From Gammaproteobacteria bacterium (GTDB lineage: Bacteria > Pseudomonadota > Gammaproteobacteria > Steroidobacterales > Steroidobacteraceae): DNA of 64,000 nt. The stretch spans positions 1-64,000 of the forward strand of contig DAIDHD010000036.1 in the NCBI GenBank assembly GCA_027459765.1, written 5' to 3'. The position numbers and the translations under genes are program-made. Under the pieces are notes generated by a model that saw only the letters and a program-made list of their open reading frames with translations, ran no database searches and was not told the origin of the DNA. Shown here one piece after another: positions 1 through 9,037 of the stretch (position 1 is the stretch's first letter; the number at the start of each line of letters is the position of its first letter).

Positions 1-1
1 C

Positions 2-1117
2 TGGTTCGTGCTCGCGGATCGGCTGTTCCTGCAGTATGCCGCCTTGTTCTTCCTGCAGTCGCTGTACATCGTCTATCTCTCGGGCCAGGGCTTCCGCTGG
101 CCCGTGCTGTCGCTGGCGGCGCCGCTCGGATCTCACGCCTGGAACGTGCCCATCGGTCTGTCCGGTGCGGCGGCCTGCCTGTTCACGCGCGAGATCGCCG
201 ACCTGGAGCACTTTTCGCCGCGCATCTACGCGGTCTACGGCTGGCTGGCGTGGATCTTCGTGGGCATCACGGTGGCCAATCTCGCCACTCTGGTCGGCCT
301 GGGCGCCGTGGTGCACGCGGTGGGCAATCTCGTGTTCCTCGGTTCGGCGCTGTTCACCGTGGTGGTGGCCTTCCTCGCCTGGCGGGGTGGCAATCGCGCC
401 GCCGGCTGGTTCCTGGTGGCTTGGGGTCTGCTCGAGGGCTTCACGATGACGGCGGCGCTGCGGTTCCTGTTCGAAGCCGCGGACTTCGACGGTTCGGCGC
501 TCAACTACTACGGGCTGCCGCTGTCCATGGTGGTGGCGGCGGTGCTGGTGGCCCTGGGCGTCGCCGATCGGGTACGCCAGCAGCGGCAACGCCTGACGGC
601 GGCGGAGCGACAGGCGCAGACTGACCCGTTGACGGGCGTGCTCAATCGTCGTTCGCTGATCGAGCGTCTGGACGCCGCCGGCGTGCGGGCGCGAGCGCGA
701 GGGCTGCCGATCGCGCTCCTGTTCATAGACCTCGACCACTTCAAGCAGATCAACGACTCCTACGGACACGCCGCGGGCGACGCCTGCCTGCGCGCCATCG
801 TCGAGCCCATCCAGGCGGAGTTGCGCCAGTCGGACGTCGTGGGACGCTACGGCGGCGAAGAGTTCGTGGTGATCTTGAGCGGCGCCGACGGCGCCGCGGC
901 CCGACCCGTCGCCGAGCGAATTCTCGAGCGGGTGTCGGCGGTGCGCGTCGAGGGATTCGGCACGCCGATTCGTCTCACCTGCAGCATCGGCATTGCCTCC
1001 AGCGACACGCTCGGGTTGTGGGGCGAGCACCTGCTGGCCAGGGCTGACGCCGCCGTTTATGCTGCGAAGCGATCGGGCCGGAACCAGGTGCAGATCGCGC
1101 CGCCGCTCGCCGCTTGA
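2..1117 (+). CDS. Membrane-bound diguanylate cyclase (GGDEF), 5' partial
   Basis: This is the C-terminal part of a membrane GGDEF protein that makes the second messenger c-di-GMP from two GTP molecules. The frame is open to the left edge, so the GTG at base 8 is unlikely to be the true start. About 185 residues of successive hydrophobic segments resemble the membrane part of 7TMR-DISM sensors. A short charged linker ('RVRQQRQRLTAAERQAQ') then leads to a GGDEF domain that starts at 'TDPLTGVLNRRSLIERL'. The active-site loop reads GGEEF at about residue 283, an accepted catalytic variant, and 'LFIDLDHFKQIND' carries the metal-binding Asp. I see no RxxD inhibitory site directly before GGEEF and no EAL domain. 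The missing N-terminus probably holds the sensory domain. The family call is solid, but the ligand is unknown. Confidence 0.9.
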   Translation, partial: WFVLADRLFLQYAALFFLQSLYIVYLSGQGFRWPVLSLAAPLGSHAWNVPIGLSGAAACLFTREIADLEHFSPRIYAVYGWLAWIFVGITVANLATLVGLGAVVHAVGNLVFLGSALFTVVVAFLAWRGGNRAAGWFLVAWGLLEGFTMTAALRFLFEAADFDGSALNYYGLPLSMVVAAVLVALGVADRVRQQRQRLTAAERQAQTDPLTGVLNRRSLIERLDAAGVRARARGLPIALLFIDLDHFKQINDSYGHAAGDACLRAIVEPIQAELRQSDVVGRYGGEEFVVILSGADGAAARPVAERILERVSAVRVEGFGTPIRLTCSIGIASSDTLGLWGEHLLARADAAVYAAKRSGRNQVQIAPPLAA

Positions 1118-1183
1118 CTCTGGAAGCCATCCGCCGGTGAATCCAACGCTGCCCCGCTCACGAAATCCATCGAAGGGTACCCC

Positions 1184-1741
1184 GTGAGGCCGTCCGTGCT
1201 CGAGCGCGTGGCCGCCGGCGACCCTGGCGCCGTGCGCGACTGCATGGATCAGTACGGCGCGCTGGTGTGGAGTCTGGCGAGGCGTCTGTCGCGCTCGCCC
1301 GCGGATGCGGAAGATGCGACCCAGGAAATTTTCCTCGACATTTGGCGCAGCGCCTCGCGATTCGATCCCGCTCAAGGCTCCGACAAGGTATTCATCGCCA
1401 TGATCGCGCGCCGGCGCCTCATCGACCGGCTGCGCAAGCATGCCTCCGAGCCGCCGATGGAGCCCGAGGAGGTGCTCGAGTCGGTCGCCTCGCCGGAGGC
1501 GGAGTCGGCGGCGCACGTGTCGCTGGAAGCGGAGCAGGCGGCGCGCGCGCTCGCGGAATTGCGCCCCGAGCAGAGGCGCGTGCTGGAACTCGGACTGCTG
1601 CACGGCTTGAGCCAATCCGAGATCTCCGCCCGGCTCGGCATGCCGCTGGGAACCGTCAAGTCGTTCATGCGGCGAGGCCTCATCAAAGTGCGCGAGTTCA
1701 TGAAGGTGGAAGTGGCGCCTGCCGGCGGGAGGGCGCCGTGA
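1184..1741 (+). CDS. ECF-type RNA polymerase sigma factor
   Basis: This 185-residue protein is an extracytoplasmic-function sigma factor. A sigma-70 region 2 lies at about residues 15-85 ('DAEDATQEIFLDIW' is the core-binding helix). A region 4 helix-turn-helix lies at about 125-175 ('LSQSEISARLGMPLGTVKSF'). The GTG start is preceded by GAAGGG at a suitable distance. The stop codon overlaps the GTG of the next gene (GTGA), so sigma factor and anti-sigma are probably translationally coupled. Pairing with an RskA-like membrane anti-sigma suggests a SigK-like regulon responding to envelope or redox stress. The regulon itself cannot be read from this window. Confidence 0.9.
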   Translation: MRPSVLERVAAGDPGAVRDCMDQYGALVWSLARRLSRSPADAEDATQEIFLDIWRSASRFDPAQGSDKVFIAMIARRRLIDRLRKHASEPPMEPEEVLESVASPEAESAAHVSLEAEQAARALAELRPEQRRVLELGLLHGLSQSEISARLGMPLGTVKSFMRRGLIKVREFMKVEVAPAGGRAP

Positions 1742-2544
1742 ACCCGTCTGCGCCGGTTCCGGACGACGCCTTGCTCGACCTGCTGGTGAAGCGGGTGACC
1801 GAGGGGCTGTCCACCGCGGAGCAGCGCGAGCTCGACGTGCTCGACGACGGCGAGCTCAGCGAGCAAGAGCGGGCGCTCGAGTTGGCCGCCGCCGCCGTGG
1901 CGCTCACCGCGGCGCGCGGCGCACCGCCACTGCCCGCGTCCCTGCGGGAACGCATCGAGCGGGATGCACGTACCGTGGTCGCGCTGCGCCCGCCAGGCCC
2001 GCCCGCCCGCCGCCCATGGCCGGCGGCGGCCGGGTGGTTCGCGGCCGCGGCTTGCCTGATCCTGGCGGTGGCCGGCTGGCTGCGGCAGCCGGCGTCGGCG
2101 CCGGCGACAACGCCGCCGCTGGCGCAGGAGACTCGCCTGCCGGTGCACACGCCGGCGCAGGCGCGAGCGGCGCTGCTGGCGCGCGCCGGAACTCTCAAAG
2201 CTGCGTTCGGCAAGACGGCCGATCCCGGCAGTGCCGGCGTCTCGGGCGACGTGGTCTGGGATCCGGCCACGCAGCAGGGCTATCTGCGCTTCTCCGGGCT
2301 GGCCTCCAACGATCCGTCCGTGAACCAGTATCAGCTGTGGATCTTCGACGGCGGGCGCGACTCGCGCTATCCGGTCGACGGCGGCGTGTTCGACGTGCCG
2401 AAGGGCGGTGGCGAGGTGGTGATACCGATACGGGCGGCGCTCGCGGTGCGCGCCGCCAAGGCATTCGCGGTCACGGTGGAGAAGCCCGGGGGGGTCGTGG
2501 TCTCCGGTCGCGAACACGTGGTCGCGCTGGCGCAGGTCGGCTGA
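1738..2544 (+). CDS. RskA-like membrane anti-sigma factor
   Basis: The 268-residue protein is read from a GTG that overlaps the sigma-factor stop; the ORF track extends it upstream in a spurious frame. The N-terminal ~90 residues are a cytoplasmic, acidic, helical segment that would bind the sigma factor. A single membrane helix follows at about 97-115 ('FAAAACLILAVAGWL'). A Pro/Thr-rich stretch then leads to a periplasmic RskA C-terminal domain, seen in 'VNQYQLWIFDGGRDSRYPVD' and the closing 'AFAVTVEKPGGVVVSG'. No HxxxCxxC zinc anti-sigma motif is present. It would hold the adjacent ECF factor inactive until proteolysis or a periplasmic signal releases it. The C-terminal domain and gene pairing support the call. 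Confidence 0.85.
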   Translation: MNPSAPVPDDALLDLLVKRVTEGLSTAEQRELDVLDDGELSEQERALELAAAAVALTAARGAPPLPASLRERIERDARTVVALRPPGPPARRPWPAAAGWFAAAACLILAVAGWLRQPASAPATTPPLAQETRLPVHTPAQARAALLARAGTLKAAFGKTADPGSAGVSGDVVWDPATQQGYLRFSGLASNDPSVNQYQLWIFDGGRDSRYPVDGGVFDVPKGGGEVVIPIRAALAVRAAKAFAVTVEKPGGVVVSGREHVVALAQVG

Positions 2545-2590
2545 CCGAACCGGCACGCGGGTCGCGCAGGCGCCCTCCCGGGGCGTCGTC

Positions 2591-4219
2591 TCAGCCGTGC
2601 GTGAGGCCGCGCTCGCGCGCCGGCGGCGGCGTCCACTGGTAGAGCCAGGTCTCCGTGAGCGGCACGCCGCCGACGCGCAAGTACAGCCGCAGGTCGATCG
2701 GTTCCACGGAATCGTCCGGCGGCCGCAGGTCGAACAGCGCGCGATAGCCGTTGAACTGTTCGACGTAGTGCGCGGTGAGGTGTTCGATGCTGCCCCGCGA
2801 CGCCGTCACCACGGCCTCGACCGGCGCGTCCTTGGCGAGCGCGCCGAGTTCGCCGCCGGTGAAATCCACGGCGAAGTGCCAGGAGAAGTACTCGCGCTGT
2901 GCGCCGATGATGCCGCCTATGCCGGTGCGTGTGGCGAGCACGTGCGCCAGCGTCGGGCCGAAAGGAATGACGGTGCCCCAGTAGAGCCTATAGGCGTAGA
3001 GCAGCTCGTGCCCCGGCTCGGGCTTCTCCGCCGGATTCCAGAAGGCGACGATGTTGTCGAAGGTCTCGTCCACGGTCGGTATCTCGACCAGCTGCACCGC
3101 CCCCTTGCCCCAGCCCCCGTGGGGACCCTGCTTCGGCTCGACCCACAGGCTCGGCCGGCGGTCGTAGTACACGCCGTCGTCCTGGTAGTGATCGAAGTCT
3201 CGATCCCGCTGCATGAGTCCGAAGCCGCGCGGATCCGCGTCGAAATACGAGTTGAGGTGCAATTGCGGCGGGTTGACCAGTGGTCGCCAGATCCACTCGC
3301 CGGCACCGGTCCACATGGCGAGGCCGTCGGAGTCGTGGATCTCCGGGCGCCAGTCGTTGGCCGCGCGACGGTCGTTCTCGCCGTAGAAGAACATGCTGGT
3401 GAGGGGCGCGATGCCGAGCCGCTCGATCGGCTTGCGCGGGTAGTAGGCGGTGTCGACGTCCATCACCAGCGTGCCGCCCGGCGAGATGTCGAAGGCGAGC
3501 GCACCCGCGACGCTCGGAGAATCGAGCAGCGCGTACAGACGCATGCTGGTGGCGCCCTTGGCCGGCCGTTCGAACCAGAACGCGGTGAATCGCGGGAACT
3601 CCTCGGGCCGGGGGAAGGCGGTGTCGACCGCGAGCGCGCGCGCCGACAGCCCGTACTGGCGGGTGTCGCCGCCCACCGCGCGGAAATAGCTCGCGCCGAG
3701 AAATGCCGCCACGTCGGCCTGCCAGTTGGTGACGAACTGAATGCGGAATCCGGCGAACCCCTGGTGTCCGCGCATGACCGCGGGATTGACGCCGCTGCCG
3801 TCCCAGGTGAAGAGCGACGGATCGTACTGGATTTCTCGGGTACGGCCGTCCACGACCTCGTACAGACGCACCGGCTCGACGAAGCCCCGGCCCACGTGGA
3901 AGAACTGCAGCCGAAACTCGAGCCCGGCGTCGTGCCACAGGGCCTTGTCGGGGCGGAATCTGATCGACTGGTACTGGTCGTAGCCGAGGCTCGTCATGGC
4001 CGACGGCAGCGGCTGATTCCCGGGCCGGTACGGGTTGCCGGCCAGCCACTGGGCGTGGCCCTTCAGCCAGGCGAAGTCGAACGGCGCCCCCTCCGCGGGC
4101 ATCCCGACGGCGCCGTCCGGCTGCTTCGCGCGGGCGTCGGCGGCGTCGGCGGCGGCGGCACGCAGGCCGGCGAGTGCGAGGGAGGAGAGGAGGAGGGTTC
4201 GACGGTCGATCGTGGGCAT
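2591..4219 (-). CDS. opgD: Periplasmic glucan biosynthesis protein OpgD (MdoD), Tat-exported
   Basis: This 542-residue OpgG/OpgD-family protein acts in the periplasm on the glucose backbone of osmoregulated periplasmic glucans. I start it at the ATG giving 'MPTIDRRTLLLSSLALAG', a twin-arginine signal (RR at residues 6-7). Tat export is typical of OpgD rather than OpgG. The body has family hallmarks such as 'YDQYQSIRFRP', 'IAPLTSMFFYGEN', 'EIHDSDGLAMW' and 'TETWLYQWTPPP'. It lies 11 bp downstream of opgH on the same strand, making it the third gene of opgG-opgH-opgD. The 694-aa track ORF includes about 150 residues of antisense opgH C-terminus that are not part of this gene. OpgD is thought to adjust glucan chain length. 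Confidence 0.9.
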   Translation of the reverse strand: MPTIDRRTLLLSSLALAGLRAAAADAADARAKQPDGAVGMPAEGAPFDFAWLKGHAQWLAGNPYRPGNQPLPSAMTSLGYDQYQSIRFRPDKALWHDAGLEFRLQFFHVGRGFVEPVRLYEVVDGRTREIQYDPSLFTWDGSGVNPAVMRGHQGFAGFRIQFVTNWQADVAAFLGASYFRAVGGDTRQYGLSARALAVDTAFPRPEEFPRFTAFWFERPAKGATSMRLYALLDSPSVAGALAFDISPGGTLVMDVDTAYYPRKPIERLGIAPLTSMFFYGENDRRAANDWRPEIHDSDGLAMWTGAGEWIWRPLVNPPQLHLNSYFDADPRGFGLMQRDRDFDHYQDDGVYYDRRPSLWVEPKQGPHGGWGKGAVQLVEIPTVDETFDNIVAFWNPAEKPEPGHELLYAYRLYWGTVIPFGPTLAHVLATRTGIGGIIGAQREYFSWHFAVDFTGGELGALAKDAPVEAVVTASRGSIEHLTAHYVEQFNGYRALFDLRPPDDSVEPIDLRLYLRVGGVPLTETWLYQWTPPPARERGLTHG

Positions 4220-4230
4220 CGGTCTATCCT

Positions 4231-6363
4231 TCAGATCACGACGGCGGGCCGGATCAGGTCCGGCAGTGACGCCAGCGTATCGAGCAGCCGCGCATCCGCG
4301 GCGACCTCGACCCGCTCGGCAGGGGTCAGCCACCCGAGTGCCTCGTCGAGCGTGGTCGCGTCGGCGAGCTTCTGGGCGGCGGTGAAGTGATTCGGGTCCG
4401 GGCGGCCGCGGGGATCCGCCGGGCGCCGCAGATTGTCCGTTACGTGTCGCAGCCGCGCCTCGTGGTCGCGCGCGAGGTGGCGCAGACCGTCCTCGGGCAG
4501 CGTGCGGGCCTGGCGCAGCAGTTCCTGCCGACGCCGCACCAGCAGCGGCGGCTCGACCTCCGCCGGCGTGCGCAGCAGTCCGACCTTCCCGAGCGCGCGG
4601 CCGAGCGCGGCACTGCCGCTCGCCCGCGACAGCGGCACCGACAGGAACAGGCCGAGCAGCGCCGGCGAGAGCCACAGCAACAAGGGCGGCGACAACGAAT
4701 AGACGATTCCCGCGGTCACGCAGCTCAGGATCATGTGCCGCCGGTGATAGCGCCAGGCGTCGCGCCAGGAGGTTCCGCCGTCGTCGCGGCGCTGGGGCTT
4801 CCAGCCCGAATCACGGCCCATGAACACCTCGAACACGTGCCGGCTCTGGATCATCATGAGCACCGGCGCATACAGCGCGGACAGCACCGTCTCCAGCAGG
4901 AAGCTCGCGCAGACGCCCACCGCGCCGCCGCAGTGGCGCCGTATGCCGGGCGTAACGAGCGCGCGTACCAGCCCCAGCAGCTTCGGCACCATCAGCACCA
5001 CCATGCTGAACCAGAACAGGGCCATCATCAGGCGCACGTCGAATCGCGGCCAGGTCGGGAACAACTGGAAGTCGCTGGTGAAGTACTCCGGCCTGATCAG
5101 GTGCGACTGCACCGCGAGGGCGAAGCCGACGGTGATCATCAGCAGCCACAGCGGCGAGGACAGATAGCTCATGATGCCGATGCCGAGGTGCAGCCGGCTG
5201 GTGAAGCTCAGCCCCGCCGCGCCCAGCACCTTGAGGTGCTGCAAATTGCCCTGCGCCCAGCGCCGATCGCGCACCGCGACGTCGATGAGCGACGGAGGCG
5301 ACTCCTCCCAGGAGCCGCCGTAGTCGGTGTGCATGCGTACCTTCCAGCCACCGCGGCGCATGAGCGCCGCTTCGACGAAGTCGTGCGAGAGCACGTGCCC
5401 GCCGAACGGCTTGCGGCCCTCGAGCACCGGCAACCCGCAGCAGGCCGCGAATGCCGCCACCCGGATCACCGCGTTGTGGCCCCAGTAGTTCGAGCTGTCG
5501 CCGGACCAGGCCGCCAGGCCGCGGGTGATGACCGGTCCGTAGACGCAGGCCGCGAACTGCTGCAACCGGCCGAAGAAGGTGCGGGCGCCGATCAATTGCG
5601 GCGCCGACTGGACCAGACCCAGGTCCGGGTCGGCGTGCATCACCTCGACCATGCGCACCAGCGTGTCGGGTTCTATCAGGCTGTCGGCGTCGAGCACCAC
5701 CATCTGCCCGTAGCGTGCGCCCCAGCCGGTCACGAAGTCCTCCAGGTTGCCGGACTTGCGGGCGACATTGCGCCAGCGGCGCCGGTACCAGACCGGCATG
5801 ATCCCGGCGAGCGCCTTCCTGAGGCGCGCGATCGCCTCGGTCTCGCGGATCCAGGCGTCGGCGTCGGTCGAGTCCGACAGCACCACGACCTCGAAGGCGT
5901 GCTGCGCGCCGCGGTCGGCGAGCGACTCGGCCATCGCCTGCAGCGCCGTCGTCGTGCGCAGCGGGTCCTCGTTGTAGATCGGCATCACCAGTGCGGTGAG
6001 CGCCGCCTCGCCGATCCCGCCCCGCGGCACCGGATCGCGGCGCTTGGAGGCGCCGGCCACCACCGAGCCGGCGGCGAACGCGATCCACGCCAGCGAGATC
6101 GCGAAGAATACGATCATCAGGCCCTGCAGGAAGGTCATGTTCGCGAAGCGGACCACCTGCAGCATCTGATAGATGCCGTAAGCGGTCACGCCGAGCGTCA
6201 CCGAGATCAGGATGTAGCGCGCGAACAGCACGGCGGCATCCTGGCCCGGGCCGGCGCGCCGCTGCGGCCCCGAACGCAGGTCCTGCGGCGGCATGGCGAG
6301 CGGCGCCGCCGGCGGCATGCCGCCGGGCGCCGCGCGCGTGGCGAGCTGCACGGCCGTGTTCAT
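4231..6363 (-). CDS. opgH: Glucans biosynthesis glucosyltransferase OpgH (MdoH)
   Basis: An inner-membrane family 2 glycosyltransferase of 710 residues that polymerises beta-1,2-glucose from UDP-glucose for periplasmic glucans. Two membrane helices near residues 45-110 precede the cytoplasmic catalytic domain ('ALVMPIYNEDPLRTTTALQ'). The donor/metal motif 'VVLDADSLIEPDTLV' and the processive signature 'RDRRWAQGN' (about residue 367) follow. Several membrane helices and a charged C-terminal tail complete it. E. coli OpgH is longer, about 847 residues. I choose the ATG at 6363, which overlaps the opgG stop as ATGA, over the ATG four codons upstream; translational coupling favours it. OpgG, OpgH and OpgD together would make and export the glucan. 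Confidence 0.93.
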   Translation of the reverse strand: MNTAVQLATRAAPGGMPPAAPLAMPPQDLRSGPQRRAGPGQDAAVLFARYILISVTLGVTAYGIYQMLQVVRFANMTFLQGLMIVFFAISLAWIAFAAGSVVAGASKRRDPVPRGGIGEAALTALVMPIYNEDPLRTTTALQAMAESLADRGAQHAFEVVVLSDSTDADAWIRETEAIARLRKALAGIMPVWYRRRWRNVARKSGNLEDFVTGWGARYGQMVVLDADSLIEPDTLVRMVEVMHADPDLGLVQSAPQLIGARTFFGRLQQFAACVYGPVITRGLAAWSGDSSNYWGHNAVIRVAAFAACCGLPVLEGRKPFGGHVLSHDFVEAALMRRGGWKVRMHTDYGGSWEESPPSLIDVAVRDRRWAQGNLQHLKVLGAAGLSFTSRLHLGIGIMSYLSSPLWLLMITVGFALAVQSHLIRPEYFTSDFQLFPTWPRFDVRLMMALFWFSMVVLMVPKLLGLVRALVTPGIRRHCGGAVGVCASFLLETVLSALYAPVLMMIQSRHVFEVFMGRDSGWKPQRRDDGGTSWRDAWRYHRRHMILSCVTAGIVYSLSPPLLLWLSPALLGLFLSVPLSRASGSAALGRALGKVGLLRTPAEVEPPLLVRRRQELLRQARTLPEDGLRHLARDHEARLRHVTDNLRRPADPRGRPDPNHFTAAQKLADATTLDEALGWLTPAERVEVAADARLLDTLASLPDLIRPAVVI

Positions 6364-7910
6364 GGCGCCGTCCAACGGTAAAGCCAGGTCTCGCTGATCG
6401 GCCGGTCACCGCGCAGCAGCCGCAGTCGCAGCTCGACGAGTTCGGCGTCGCCCGGATCGAGCTCGAAGCTCACGCGCAGGCCGTGCATGTCGCCGTTGGG
6501 CACCAGCGCGGCATTCGAGATCCTGCCGGTGGAGGCCGACAGGTCGAGACGCAAGCCGTCGGTCTTCTCGCCCGCGCCGACCACGTCGAGAATGAACACC
6601 CTGCGCCTGCCGTCCAGGCTGGCGCCGGAGCGCGTGGCGACGATCTTGCCGAAACCCTTGGGCAGCGGCGGCTCGGCGCTCCAGGTCACGCGGTACGCGT
6701 AGTGAACCGGGTGGCCCGCGAGCAGCCGGTCCGCGGGCCTCCAGAAGGCGACGATGTTGTCGTTGGTCTCGCGCCCGGAGGGGATCTCCACCAGCTCGAG
6801 CGCGCCGCGGCCCCAGTCCCCCTGGGGTTCCACCCACGCGCTCGGCCGCCGCTCGTAGTGATTCTCGAGGTCCTGGAAGTCGCCCTGTTCGCGGGAGCGT
6901 TGCACCAGGCCGAAGCCTCTGGGCGGCAGCGTGGTGAAGCTCGACACCTGCAGCTTGGTGGGGTTGGCGAGCTGGCGGAGGATGTGCTCGTCGCTCTGCG
7001 AGGTGATCTGCAGCCCGTCCGAGTCGTGCACCTCCGGCCGATAATCGTCCAGCCGCCCGCGGTTGGTCTCGTCGAACAGGAACATCGAGGTCAGCGGCGC
7101 GATGCCGACCACGCGCATCTCGGCGCGCGGGAACAGCGTCATGTCGACGTCCATCACCGTTTCGTCACCCGGCGTGACCGTGAACCGATACGCGCCGGTG
7201 GTCGACTCGCTCTCCAGCAGCGCGTAGATCACGATGCTCTTGGCGCGCGGCGCCGGCCGCTCGATCCAGAAGTGGGTGAACGACGGGAACTCCTCGCCCA
7301 TGGGTTCGGCCGTGTTGATCGCGAGTCCGCGCGCCGACAGCCCGTACAGCAGGTGCTTCGCCACCGCGCGGAAGTAACTCGCGCCCGGGAACACCAGGAA
7401 TTCGTCCCAGACGTTCTTCTCGTTGATCTGGTTGCGCAGCCGGAATCCCGACAGCGGGATGCTCACCTTGCCGAGAGGCGGCACGCTGGCCGCCATCTCG
7501 AACATGGCCGGCGTCGCGGTCAGATTGACGGCCCGGCCGTTCTCCACCGTGGACACGATCACCGGCGCCGCCCCTTGGCCGAGTTCGCCGCGCTCGGCGC
7601 GCAGGAGTTCGAGCCGGAACGGCACCTTCTCGTCGCGCCAGATGCCGTGCTCGGGATTGAATTGAATGCTGCGGTATTGTTGCGGGCTCAACTTGTCGAG
7701 CGGAGAGGGCAGGCTGCTGCGCGGCGCCACGTAGGCCTGCGTCGCGCGCCGCTTGGCCTCCGCGAGCAGCGCGTCGTAGCTGAAGGAGCCGCTTGCCGGC
7801 GCAGCCGGCTGCGGCGCCGGCGCCTTGTCCGCGCGCCGCGTGGCAGCCACGGCGTTCGCGGCGAGCGTGGCCGACAGGAGGATGCTGAGCGCACGACGGG
7901 CAGGAATCAT
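6360..7910 (-). CDS. opgG: Periplasmic glucan biosynthesis protein OpgG (MdoG)
   Basis: A 516-residue periplasmic protein and first gene of opgG-opgH-opgD. A Sec signal peptide is clear at the N-terminus ('ALSILLSATLAANAVAA', cleavage near residue 23). The mature part has the OpgG/OpgD fold signatures 'QYRSIQFNPEHGIWR', 'FPGASYFRAVAKH', 'GIAPLTSMFLFDE' and a C-terminal 'SETWLYRWTAP'. The family is required for branching or release of periplasmic glucans. The ATG at 7910 is preferred to the TTG at 7922, although neither has a convincing Shine-Dalgarno. OpgG and OpgD here are full-length paralogues flanking the transferase, one Sec- and one Tat-exported. Only 125 bp separate it from the divergent ctlX-like gene. 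Confidence 0.93.
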   Translation of the reverse strand: MIPARRALSILLSATLAANAVAATRRADKAPAPQPAAPASGSFSYDALLAEAKRRATQAYVAPRSSLPSPLDKLSPQQYRSIQFNPEHGIWRDEKVPFRLELLRAERGELGQGAAPVIVSTVENGRAVNLTATPAMFEMAASVPPLGKVSIPLSGFRLRNQINEKNVWDEFLVFPGASYFRAVAKHLLYGLSARGLAINTAEPMGEEFPSFTHFWIERPAPRAKSIVIYALLESESTTGAYRFTVTPGDETVMDVDMTLFPRAEMRVVGIAPLTSMFLFDETNRGRLDDYRPEVHDSDGLQITSQSDEHILRQLANPTKLQVSSFTTLPPRGFGLVQRSREQGDFQDLENHYERRPSAWVEPQGDWGRGALELVEIPSGRETNDNIVAFWRPADRLLAGHPVHYAYRVTWSAEPPLPKGFGKIVATRSGASLDGRRRVFILDVVGAGEKTDGLRLDLSASTGRISNAALVPNGDMHGLRVSFELDPGDAELVELRLRLLRGDRPISETWLYRWTAP

Positions 7911-8021
7911 CGACAGCGGCAAGGAGGTCGCTCCAGGGCAAGAAAGCTACCTTGGATGAACTGGGCGCGCGCTGTCAACGGCGCGTGCCGGCGGCGTCGG
8001 CGGGCGCCGGGCCGCGTGCGT

Positions 8022-8027
8022 TACACT
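8022..8027 (+). promoter_or_regulatory. -10-like hexamer for leaderless ctlX-like transcript
   Basis: TACACT lies 8 bp before the ATG of the CtlX-like gene. A sigma-70 start site 6-8 bp downstream of this hexamer would fall on or next to the ATG, giving a leaderless mRNA. No Shine-Dalgarno is visible in the gap. The same geometry recurs at plsY, the MHS transporter, glgA, the APH-like kinase and uvrA. Confidence 0.45.
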
Positions 8028-8035
8028 GCCGCCGG

Positions 8036-8986
8036 ATGAACGCGGAGACTTCTGCCCCACGGCGCGATTCGCAGGCCAGCGGCGCGGTGCTCATGGTCCG
8101 ACCGGCCAGCTTCGGCTTCAATGCCGAGACGGCCGGCAGCAACGTTTTCCAGCGCGCCGCGGTCGCCGGCGAAGCGTTCGCCGAGCGCGCGCGCGCCGAA
8201 TTCGACGCGGCGGCGCGGGAACTGGATCGCGCCGGGGTGCGCGTGGTCGTGGTCGAAGACACGGCCGAGCCTGCCAAGCCCGACGCGGTGTTTCCGAACA
8301 ACTGGGTGAGCTTTCACGCGGACGGCACGGTGGTGCTCTATCCGATGCTGGCGCCGAACCGGCGTGCGGAGCGTCGCGACGACGTGGTCCGGCGTGCGGC
8401 CGCAGCCACGGGCTTCACGCCGACCCGCGTGGTCGACTTGAGCGGTGCGGAAGCGGCGGGTTGCTACCTGGAGGGCACCGGCAGCCTGGTGCTCGACCGT
8501 GTGCGGCGCATCGCGTTCGCCGCCTTGTCGCCACGCACCCACCGTGCGCCGCTCGAGGACTTCGGGCGGCGGCTCGACTACCAGATCGTCGCCTTCGATA
8601 CCCGCGACGGGGCCGGCACGCCGGTCTACCACACCAACGTGTTGCTGGCCGTGGGTTCGCGATTCGCCGTGCTGTGCGAGGAGGTGATCCCTTCGGCCGA
8701 GCAGCGCGCCACGGTACGCGAGCGGCTCGAGGCGGGAGGGCACGCGGTGCTGGTGATCGACGCGGCGCAGATGGCGGGCTTCGCGGCGAACCTGCTGGAA
8801 CTGGCGACGCCCGCCGGGCCGGTGATCGCGCTGTCGCGCACGGCGTGGGAGGTGCTCGACTCGCCGCGCCGGCGCCGACTCGAGGCCCACGGCAGCTTGC
8901 TCGCGCTCGACGTGCCGACCATCGAGCGGCTTGGCGGCGGCAGCGTGCGCTGCATGCTCGCCGAGGTGCCGGCGCCCGCCGCTTGA
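8036..8986 (+). CDS. CtlX-like amidinotransferase-fold hydrolase (COG4874)
   Basis: A 316-residue protein of the arginine deiminase/amidinotransferase fold, closest by eye to the citrulline-utilisation hydrolase CtlX group. Diagnostic segments are 'VLMVRPASFGFNAETAGSN' at the N-terminus, 'PDAVFPNNWVSFHADGTV' and 'YPMLAPNRRAERRDDV'. A catalytic His lies in 'YHTNVLLAVG' and a C-terminal catalytic Cys in 'GGGSVRCMLAEV'. Members act on guanidino or ureido compounds. The citrulline assignment rests on family knowledge, since no arginine-catabolism genes are adjacent. I use the ATG at 8036, not the upstream track start, because the conserved domain begins soon after and a -10-like element sits directly before it. 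Confidence 0.8.
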   Translation: MNAETSAPRRDSQASGAVLMVRPASFGFNAETAGSNVFQRAAVAGEAFAERARAEFDAAARELDRAGVRVVVVEDTAEPAKPDAVFPNNWVSFHADGTVVLYPMLAPNRRAERRDDVVRRAAAATGFTPTRVVDLSGAEAAGCYLEGTGSLVLDRVRRIAFAALSPRTHRAPLEDFGRRLDYQIVAFDTRDGAGTPVYHTNVLLAVGSRFAVLCEEVIPSAEQRATVRERLEAGGHAVLVIDAAQMAGFAANLLELATPAGPVIALSRTAWEVLDSPRRRRLEAHGSLLALDVPTIERLGGGSVRCMLAEVPAPAA

Positions 8987-9023
8987 CGCGCGCGCCGCTC
9001 TCGGGCGCGCCGCGCGAGAGTGG

Positions 9024-9029
9024 CATAAT
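9024..9029 (+). promoter_or_regulatory. Extended -10-like element for leaderless plsY transcript
   Basis: CATAAT with an upstream TG (TGGCATAAT) lies 8 bp before the GTG of plsY, with no Shine-Dalgarno between. An extended -10 in this position would place transcription start at or near the GTG. It is the likely promoter for plsY-birA-SPOR-membrane protein. Confidence 0.5.
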
Positions 9030-9037
9030 CCGCCCCG

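Noticed and set aside
4387-6381. 664-aa plus-strand ORF
   Set aside because: Antisense to opgH, which has full glycosyltransferase motifs and operon context; the antisense product shows no domain.
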